64,000 nucleotides of DNA. Source: an uncultured Bacteroides sp. (GTDB lineage Bacteria; Bacteroidota; Bacteroidia; Bacteroidales; Bacteroidaceae). The DNA lies in the NCBI RefSeq assembly GCF_963677685.1, contig NZ_OY782186.1, positions 2,232,001 through 2,296,000 of the forward strand, given 5' to 3'. The notes under the pieces are model-generated. The model was not told the DNA's origin, did not search any database, and saw only the letters and a program-made list of their open reading frames with translations. Position 1 is the first letter of the stretch. Each line of letters begins with the position of its first letter. Below are positions 58,936 through 64,000 of the stretch, in pieces. The position numbers and the translations under genes are program-made.

Positions 58936-59800
58936 TTTAATCCAGCAATTGTCCTATTATCTCTCCTATAGACCTTAGAATGAATGGTTATTTATATAGG
59001 GTTACGTAATGTTCCATTCATCATATCTTTTTGTGACAAACAACTGATTTATTTCATTTCTCCCTTCAGAAAGATTTTTTTTCCATCATATATATCCTTA
59101 GAAAATTTATATACATACTTTAATTCTTTTTTTCCATACATGCATAATCTTTATACAAAAAAAATAATTACTAATACCAAGCCACTGCTGCCCGATTAAA
59201 ATTTCAAAAGAGATAATGCCTACTATCAGGTTGTTGTTTTTAATAATAACGAATAACAAGTAGGTAAATATGGCAATTCATACTTAATTGCTTAAATTCT
59301 TATTGTATTATTCGCTAAATCACTACCTTTTCAGGGAGTAAACTGTTGATCACTCATTACAGGAGTACAACACCACTTACGGCTACGATATATAATAATC
59401 TCAAAGGACTTTGTTTTAAGTGATTGAGTAAAATATTCACTACATTTACCGCTCTATTATTTTAGGACATTGTGAGGATGTTTTCAATTTTGAAGCATCT
59501 GAAATCCTTTTTTCAATGTCGAAATAGGCTACTGTCTTATCACTACTTTTTTCATTGTCATTTGCGAGCAAATCTGTGATATTTTTTTAGAGATCACCTT
59601 GCGAAGTCCCTATATAGCCGTCTATTTTTTGATATTGAAAGCTCACAACGTCTTTACATATCTTCGCTACCAACTTCAGAATTAAGCAAGTTTTTTTAAG
59701 AACAATCGACCAATTCATCTGTGCAAGACTGGAAATTCTATGAGCCAAACTCATTACACAATGTCTGAAATTATTTTTCATATTTTTATGTGTTAAACTT
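58936..59800. other. Decayed interior of the island, no gene recognised
   Basis: About 870 bases with short frames on both strands and no recognisable domain. Two frames longer than 60 codons (58984-59199 plus and 59587-59817 minus) lack a convincing ribosome site or family motif. This looks like degraded element DNA. Confidence 0.5.
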
Positions 59801-59829
59801 GTTTTTATGATTACCAACTATTATCTTTG
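59799..59829 (+). promoter_or_regulatory. Promoter of the repressor remnant
   Basis: TTG at 59799-59801 and TATCTTTG at 59822-59829 with a 20-base spacer fit the Bacteroidetes consensus. Transcription would start near 59836, before two operator-like palindromes. Confidence 0.55.
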
Positions 59830-59865
59830 TTGCCCATTATCATATCGTTATCATAATGTAAACAC

Positions 59866-59879
59866 AAACAAATATGTTT
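59866..59879. promoter_or_regulatory. Operator-like site 1 (AAACAAATATGTTT)
   Basis: A 14-base near-palindrome. Read on the other strand, the site at 59898 has the same sequence with one change, which supports a shared binding protein. Confidence 0.5.
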
Positions 59880-59897
59880 TCATTTCACCCTAAGCAT

Positions 59898-59911
59898 AAA
59901 CATACTTGTTT
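59898..59911. promoter_or_regulatory. Operator-like site 2 (AAACATACTTGTTT)
   Basis: The reverse complement is AAACAAGTATGTTT, one base different from site 1. It ends two bases before the repressor ATG. The sites are 18 bases apart. Confidence 0.5.
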
Positions 59912-59913
59912 AT

Positions 59914-60083
59914 ATGCAAACAATAGGAGATAGAATTTCTTTGATAATATCCAATTCTAGCAAATCTAAAACGGAATTTGCAATAGGGAAGTATGACTCT
60001 CAGACGAGGATAATTATATCATTCTAAGAAGCCGGAACAAAGAATATGATGATATCAAACTACACAGGAGCAAAATAAAATAA
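59914..60083 (+). pseudogene. S24/CI-type repressor with internal deletion
   Basis: The frame from 59914 begins MQTIGDRISLIISNSSKSKT, then EFA, the N-terminus of an XRE helix-turn-helix. It stops at 60027 after 37 residues. In another frame, bases 59997-60083 encode LSDEDNYIILRSRNKEYDDI followed by KLHRSKIK, which resembles the C-terminal strands of S24/LexA-fold repressors. The two ends are joined with the middle of the protein missing, so a large deletion plus a frame change removed the repressor. Confidence 0.6.
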
Positions 60084-60155
60084 AAAAATTTGTAGTGAAG
60101 AATATCCTATCGGTAAAACCACAATTATAAAGAGAGTAGTAAATAATAAAAAATT

Positions 60156-60200
60156 ATGAAGAAAATTTTATTTAAAAGACTAAACACTTGTAGAATATGA
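60156..60200 (+). other. Short leader frame overlapping the lipoprotein start
   Basis: ATG at 60156 opens a 14-residue frame, MKKILFKRLNTCRI. Its TGA overlaps the ATG of the lipoprotein (ATGA), so translational coupling is possible. It could also be chance in AT-rich DNA. Confidence 0.3.
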
Positions 60201-61456
60201 AATATATATATATATTACTTTTTATATCACTACTTTTGTTTGGATGCAAGAAGGATGAAACCAACGATATTCCAATAAATATAGAAAATCAAAATACAGT
60301 TGAAGAAATCTTTAAAGCTACAGGATGTAAACCTACAAATGTACAAGATATTAATATAGCTAGAATGAGACTATTTGTAGATAATAATAATATCAAATAC
60401 TTGTATGGTTCAAAAACAAAAAATAATATTGAAAATTTCTGGATTGCTAAATTTGATCTATCAGGCAATCAATTATGGGAAATTATTAACTCTAAATCTT
60501 TAACTACTAATTTTGCTTATAATCCTCAAGTATTACATAATGGAAATCTTGTTTTTGGATGTGCCCAATTAAATAACGACTATGTTCTAGCAGTTCAACC
60601 AGTTTTAATAACTCCTCAAAATGGCATAGCTAAATTTATCAATGTTCGTGAAAATTTTCAATACTCTGATATCACCATTTTTGATAATTTCTTCTTCTGT
60701 AGTATTAACGATAGACAATTAAATTTAAATTCCAATGCCATTAGATGGTTTGCTCAGATAGATAATGAAGGAAATATATTAAATCAAGATGGCGAAATGA
60801 ATATTCCTCAAAACTATAGCATTTGGAAAGATTCGAATACTTTTATTTCCTTCGCAGAGTCAACAATAGAAAAAAACAACGTTCTTATAAATTCAAAAGA
60901 ACCTATATGGGCATACAAAATTCAGTTACCTTCGCATTTGAAATGTGAGCCAAATGCTCGATTCGATAAAGATACCATTATTGTCAATTACAAATTAGAG
61001 TTAGCAGATGAAACCGAAAAAACATATACCTATAAATTATCTTATACTACAGGGAAAGTATATTTAAATAACAACCTTGATATGTATACCTTCCTAGATT
61101 TAGAAAAGCCTTACATAGCTCCTGATAGTATGACGGTAACACTTCACTCTATTAATATTACCAATAATAATCAAGGCACTACGTACTATAATATATCTTA
61201 TACATTACAAAATAAAACAAAGGAAAAAGTTATTACAGAAGGCACTTTCGAAACTTTATATTCCAATCTTGTTAAAGGGGACTTTCAAACAGGATTCTTC
61301 AGTAAACTATATCCAGGAGAATCAATCAACAGAACTTATACTTTTAAGTCTATTAGCAGTACACCTTATAAAATCATACAATACAAACATGATCTAATGG
61401 GAAGTGATGCAGACATTATAGCAAAATCATTGAAATGGAAAATAAATAATAAATAG
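60197..61456 (+). CDS. Island lipoprotein, probably surface-exposed, unknown function
   Basis: A 419-residue lipoprotein. Residues 1-17 are a type II signal ending in the lipobox LLFGC, with Cys17 as the lipid anchor. The residues after it are KKDETND; acidic residues following Lys here resemble the Bacteroidetes lipoprotein export signal that sends proteins to the cell surface. The rest is rich in beta strands and aromatic residues. Residues 55-200 contain repeated blade-like segments such as NIENFWIAKFDLSGNQLWEI, and the C-terminal 120 residues look like an immunoglobulin-like sandwich. I do not recognise a family. It is the first intact gene of the island; 48 bases separate it from the next. 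Confidence 0.7.
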   Translation: MKYIYILLFISLLLFGCKKDETNDIPINIENQNTVEEIFKATGCKPTNVQDINIARMRLFVDNNNIKYLYGSKTKNNIENFWIAKFDLSGNQLWEIINSKSLTTNFAYNPQVLHNGNLVFGCAQLNNDYVLAVQPVLITPQNGIAKFINVRENFQYSDITIFDNFFFCSINDRQLNLNSNAIRWFAQIDNEGNILNQDGEMNIPQNYSIWKDSNTFISFAESTIEKNNVLINSKEPIWAYKIQLPSHLKCEPNARFDKDTIIVNYKLELADETEKTYTYKLSYTTGKVYLNNNLDMYTFLDLEKPYIAPDSMTVTLHSINITNNNQGTTYYNISYTLQNKTKEKVITEGTFETLYSNLVKGDFQTGFFSKLYPGESINRTYTFKSISSTPYKIIQYKHDLMGSDADIIAKSLKWKINNK

Positions 61457-61504
61457 TAAAATTGGAATTAAATCTCCACTTTTTACCGCAAATAAATCCA
61501 TAAT

Positions 61505-61948
61505 ATGAGAAAGATATTATTGTTATTCGTTCTGTTAGTATTTGTCTTCAGCCTAAATGCTCAAAACAATACTAGATATACAACGTGCAATCTTAATATG
61601 CGTTCTCAAGCCAATACTGCATCAGAAGTTATATTGGTTATTCCTCAAGGAACATCTGTTACCATTGATGAGGATTGCGACTGCAAGTGGATTCCTATTA
61701 CTTACAACGGACAGATAGGGTACGTCTCTACCAAATATCTTAGCAAAGAAAAGACTTCTATAGAAGTGCCCTATCGCTCATCTATAAAGTATTATACAAA
61801 CTCATGTGGTGAAAAAGTACAATCCCCTACTCGTTACAAATCTACACCAACAGGAGCAACAGCACTTTGCCGAGACGGGACATATAGCTTTAGCCAAAGC
61901 CGAAGAGGTACATGTTCACATCATGGCGGAGTTACTAAATGGCTATAA
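61505..61948 (+). CDS. Exported SH3b-DUF3761 protein
   Basis: A 147-residue exported protein. Residues 1-20 are a signal peptide (MRKILLLFVLLVFVFSLNAQ). Residues 25-80 form a bacterial SH3 domain (LNMRSQANTASEVILVIPQG, then CDCKWIPITYNGQIGYVSTK). Residues 95-147 match the DUF3761 module: YYTNSCGEKVQSPTRY, ALCRDGTYSFSQSRRGTCSH and HGGVTKWL. The four to five cysteines there may form disulfides. SH3b domains often bind peptidoglycan peptides, so a cell-wall site is likely. It lies 33 bases before the STAS-GHKL gene on the same strand. Confidence 0.82.
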   Translation: MRKILLLFVLLVFVFSLNAQNNTRYTTCNLNMRSQANTASEVILVIPQGTSVTIDEDCDCKWIPITYNGQIGYVSTKYLSKEKTSIEVPYRSSIKYYTNSCGEKVQSPTRYKSTPTGATALCRDGTYSFSQSRRGTCSHHGGVTKWL

Positions 61949-61981
61949 TGAGAATTATACTTGAACTTTCCCTAGCATGCA

Positions 61982-62899
61982 ATGAATCATAAAGAACTAT
62001 TGAATATGAGATATCTAATTAAAAGAACTTATAACTTTAATATCCCAGACAGAGGGTATTGGATAGAAAAGATTAGTTCATGGACAAAATTTTTAAAGAA
62101 AGCTTCTTCTTCAAGAGATTGTATCGAGATTAATTTAATGAATGCTATCTCTAAAAAGAAATTTTCTTCTTTTCATATTGTACTTCTCTCATGTTTTATT
62201 GAGTTACTAAAAAAAAGAGGATATTTAATCTTCTTAAATATCAAAAATAGCGATCTAGAAGAGTTCATACATAATGATATGAGCCTCACTCTTTATTGGA
62301 GAAACAAAATTGATCATATTGATTCACCAGATGATTCAAGATTAAATTTGTGGAGGGTAGTCGAAGGTAAATCAGACGAATATGAAATCAGCGTTCATCG
62401 CTATTTTACAAAAAAATTTCCTGAGATAGATTTTTTTATGCTAAAATCAAGTTTAGGTGAATTATATTTTAATATCTTTGACCATTCAAAAGCCAATGGA
62501 GTAGCTTTTTCGTATATCCATTATGATGAAATAGAAGAGATTATGCATATAGCAATATGTGACTTTGGACTTGGCATTGCTAGCACAATAAGAAATGCTT
62601 ACCCAAAGATACAAGATGATAGAGAGGCACTCTTTGAATCAATTAAAAGAGGAGTGACAGCAAGAAGCAATAAACACAATGCCGGCTTTGGCCTTGACAA
62701 TGTAATATCGACCCTTTCAAATGGATCAATGCTTCGTATCATAAGTAATCGAGCTGTATTACTTTATACTAAAAAGGGGCGTAAAATCAAAACAAAAACA
62801 TACAATTTACCGTTTGAATTTAAAGGTACACTAATTAATTTTGATCTTCCGATTTCAAGTTTCGATAAATCGGAAATAGAGGAAGAATATACATTTTAA
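61982..62899 (+). CDS. STAS-like/GHKL ATP-binding protein
   Basis: A 305-residue cytoplasmic protein. Residues 25-110 have the alternating strand-helix pattern of a STAS-like domain (CIEINLMNAISKKKFSSFHI). Residues 150-292 form a GHKL ATPase: the N-box is LGELYFNIFDHSKA (E160, N164, D167, H168), the G1 box DFGLGIA (194-200), the G2 box NAGFGL (233-238) and the final GTLINFDLP. The kinase lacks a dimerisation/histidine domain and any membrane part, so it is like SpoIIAB-type serine kinases or GHKL regulators, not a sensor histidine kinase. It is followed after 12 bases by a STAS-like protein. Function unknown. Confidence 0.8.
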   Translation: MNHKELLNMRYLIKRTYNFNIPDRGYWIEKISSWTKFLKKASSSRDCIEINLMNAISKKKFSSFHIVLLSCFIELLKKRGYLIFLNIKNSDLEEFIHNDMSLTLYWRNKIDHIDSPDDSRLNLWRVVEGKSDEYEISVHRYFTKKFPEIDFFMLKSSLGELYFNIFDHSKANGVAFSYIHYDEIEEIMHIAICDFGLGIASTIRNAYPKIQDDREALFESIKRGVTARSNKHNAGFGLDNVISTLSNGSMLRIISNRAVLLYTKKGRKIKTKTYNLPFEFKGTLINFDLPISSFDKSEIEEEYTF

Positions 62900-62911
62900 A
62901 TATTGAAGAAT

Positions 62912-63211
62912 ATGAAACAAATAGTTTTAAGCAATATTTTGGATACAAAATCATATCCAGATGCGGGAACAGAGTTTTGCGGTATTCTTCGCGAAACTAT
63001 CCAAGATAATGAAACCATTCAAATTGACATGAAAGGGGTAAATTCCATGCCTACAATGTTTATGAATACCTCTTTTGGAAAAATCATGTCTGAGTTTGGA
63101 GTAGAAAAATTGAAAAAAGTTATGATATTTCAGAACATAACTAAAGTACAAATAGAGAGAATTGGTAAATACTTAAAGGATTATGCAGAAGTTTATCAAA
63201 TTACTAATTAA
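62912..63211 (+). CDS. STAS-like DUF4325 protein
   Basis: A 99-residue protein that matches the STAS-like DUF4325 family. The core strand-turn-helix is IQIDMKGVNSMPTMFMNTSF, ending in SFG, where STAS antagonists carry the phosphorylated Ser or Thr; Thr53 or Ser54 would fill this place. I choose the ATG at 62912; an in-frame TTG at 62903 would add three residues. It sits behind the STAS-GHKL gene, as antagonist genes sit beside anti-sigma kinase genes. Partner and role are inferred from this pairing. Confidence 0.75.
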   Translation: MKQIVLSNILDTKSYPDAGTEFCGILRETIQDNETIQIDMKGVNSMPTMFMNTSFGKIMSEFGVEKLKKVMIFQNITKVQIERIGKYLKDYAEVYQITN

Positions 63212-63225
63212 TATTTAAGACTGAA

Positions 63226-63327
63226 TTAATCCCCGACATTCTCTCCAAATACCAAATCAAGGACTTTACGATTTGCCTCATTTATGACCGTGAAGTCCTT
63301 CTTAACATATAAATTGCACGCTTGGTT
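63226..63327 (-). pseudogene. C-terminal gene fragment, possibly acetyltransferase
   Basis: On the minus strand these bases encode ACNLYVKKDFTVINEANRKV followed by LDLVFGENVGD and a stop. The ACNLYVKKDFTVI part resembles the last strand-helix of a GNAT acetyltransferase (usual form A-x-x-L-Y-x-K-x-G-F). No start or N-terminal half is present. The family call is tentative. Confidence 0.4.
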
Positions 63328-63393
63328 ATTTTATATAATTTTAATACATTTGCGATACACACATGAACAGTACATCTAAAAGCTCACTATTCT

Positions 63394-63421
63394 TGCAAAT
63401 GTTCTACTATAGTTTTACAAA
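63394..63421 (+). repeat. Putative integrase arm site, right copy
   Basis: 25 of 28 bases match the left copy at 58754-58781, including both TTCTAC elements. Here it lies 59 bases inside the right att site. Confidence 0.5.
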
Positions 63422-63480
63422 CAAGAATATCATTTATTTATAAGCACCGAACAGTAAATATTTTCAACAAAATAAAATAG

Positions 63481-63649
63481 AGCTTCCAAAGCTGAGGGTC
63501 GTGAGTTCGAGCCTCATTTACCGCTCCAGTTCTGAAAGTCTTTATATAAAAGGAAAAGGCCCATATATATATAAGGACTCTAAGAGAAGTATAAAGCCAT
63601 AAATCAGAAATGATTTATGGCTTTTATTTTTGCTATTTTTGAAGATAAA
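63481..63649 (+). repeat. Right attachment-site repeat (attR)
   Basis: Copy of the tRNA-Gly 3' half starting AGCTTCCAAAGC, with one change in the anticodon loop, then CCA and the same downstream terminator region. The 5' half of the tRNA is absent, so no tRNA is made. The similarity ends at GAAGATAAA, as in the left copy. Confidence 0.75.
63594..63630 (+). terminator. Terminator-like hairpin in attR
   Basis: Same 13-bp stem as after tRNA-Gly (AAGCCATAAATCA and TGATTTATGGCTT), but the loop is GAAA, the reverse complement of the loop TTTC in the left copy. Confidence 0.7.
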
Positions 63650-64000
63650 CGATACTCTCTAGACATATTTTCTCCAAAAAGTTCCATCGAACAGATTAGC
63701 ATTAAAAGAAGGAAAAAAGGAAATGCATAAAGCTTTATCTTTTTCATAGATTGAATAATTAGTTAAACAATAATTTATCAACAAATATAAATAAATATAT
63801 ATATAATTCAAACATAAAGTTTACAATATCATTATTTATTTTCACCTCTATACCTTTGCTTATAATTTATATAGTCAGCTTTTAATAGATAAATAGAAAA
63901 CTTCTCTATTTTAGAAATTGCATCAAAGTATTAATAGGCCTATTTTTACATACTTCAAGTTATTAAAATAAAAAAGTATAAACAAATTCATTATTACTAT
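63650..64000. other. AT-rich DNA after the island
   Basis: These 351 bases are very AT-rich. I find no gene, RNA or clear repeat. They may be the chromosome side of the right att site or the start of another element. Confidence 0.4.

Larger units (their letters stand above)
63212..63480. other. Right end of the island, mostly decayed
   Basis: After the last gene this stretch holds a pseudogene fragment (63226-63327) and the second arm-like repeat (63394-63421). I see no intact gene. Confidence 0.5.
58577..63649. mobile_element. Remnant integrative island in tRNA-Gly
   Basis: The tRNA 3' half and its terminator region (58577-58740) recur at 63481-63649, as expected for attL and attR. A 28-base sequence upstream of the integrase start (58754-58781) recurs next to the right att site (63394-63421), with 25 of 28 bases the same. 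The interior has a broken integrase, a broken repressor and four intact cargo genes. The right copy carries a changed anticodon base and is not a tRNA gene. Confidence 0.75.

Noticed and set aside
58984..59199. 71-codon plus-strand frame inside the island
   Set aside because: Composition is that of random AT-rich DNA with many Phe, Ile and Tyr; no motif or signal.
59587..59817. 76-codon minus-strand frame inside the island
   Set aside because: No family motif, no convincing ribosome site, and it lies in DNA with other decayed genes.

Overview
The window is an AT-rich chromosomal segment from a member of the Bacteroidales, most like Bacteroides or a close relative. The evidence is the rpmB-rpmG-DUF4295-ftsY-rimO cluster, the complete aerotolerance (Bat) operon, a membrane-anchored HU-LysM protein, ClpC and HtpG of Bacteroides type, SPI and lipoprotein signals typical of the phylum, and promoters of the Bacteroidetes -7 form TAnnTTTG in front of most transcription units. 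Bases 1-58,624 are mostly ordinary core genome. Bases 58,577-63,649 are a small accessory island at a tRNA gene.

Layout. 1-6.7 kb: end of a trehalose-6-phosphate synthase/phosphatase, a GH15 glucoamylase-like enzyme and the outer-membrane biogenesis protein TamB. 6.8-13.8 kb: tsaD, cinA, rpmB, rpmG, a DUF4295 gene, ftsY, rimO and two HU-type DNA-binding proteins, the second fused through a membrane helix to LysM. 14-22.6 kb: the Bat operon (moxR, DUF58, a membrane protein, batA, batB, batC, batD, batE). 22.8-35.7 kb: a small HTH-like protein, a universal stress protein, a TPR protein, gyrA, clpC, htpG and a patatin/beta-barrel protein. 35.8-45.7 kb: two tandem tRNA-Arg genes, dapA, ligA, trmD, pyrD-pyrK, a CI-like regulator with a long AT-rich spacer, holA, an AMP nucleosidase and a lone HsdR-N-domain protein. 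46-55 kb: zinc-ribbon coiled-coil protein, Nif3-like protein, VOC and GNAT proteins, a DUF2148 protein, the agmatine-to-putrescine pair (aguA, aguB), proS, a YccF protein and a dicarboxylate symporter. 55.6-58.4 kb: the cobalamin nucleotide-loop operon cobU-cobT-cobS-cobC.

The island begins in tRNA-Gly(CCC) at 58,549-58,624. The tRNA 3' half plus its downstream terminator (58,577-58,740) is repeated imperfectly at 63,481-63,649. An integrase-promoter-like sequence also occurs near both ends. Inside lie an integrase start broken by a frameshift, an S24/CI-type repressor that has lost its middle but keeps two operator-like palindromes and a promoter, and four intact genes. These are a probably surface-exposed lipoprotein, an exported SH3b-DUF3761 protein, a cytoplasmic protein with a STAS-like N-terminus and a GHKL ATPase C-terminus, and a stand-alone STAS-like DUF4325 protein. 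The last two look like a kinase/antagonist partner-switching pair related in architecture to SpoIIAB/SpoIIAA. This four-gene cargo on an immobilised tRNA island is the best candidate for an undescribed system; its function cannot be read from the sequence.
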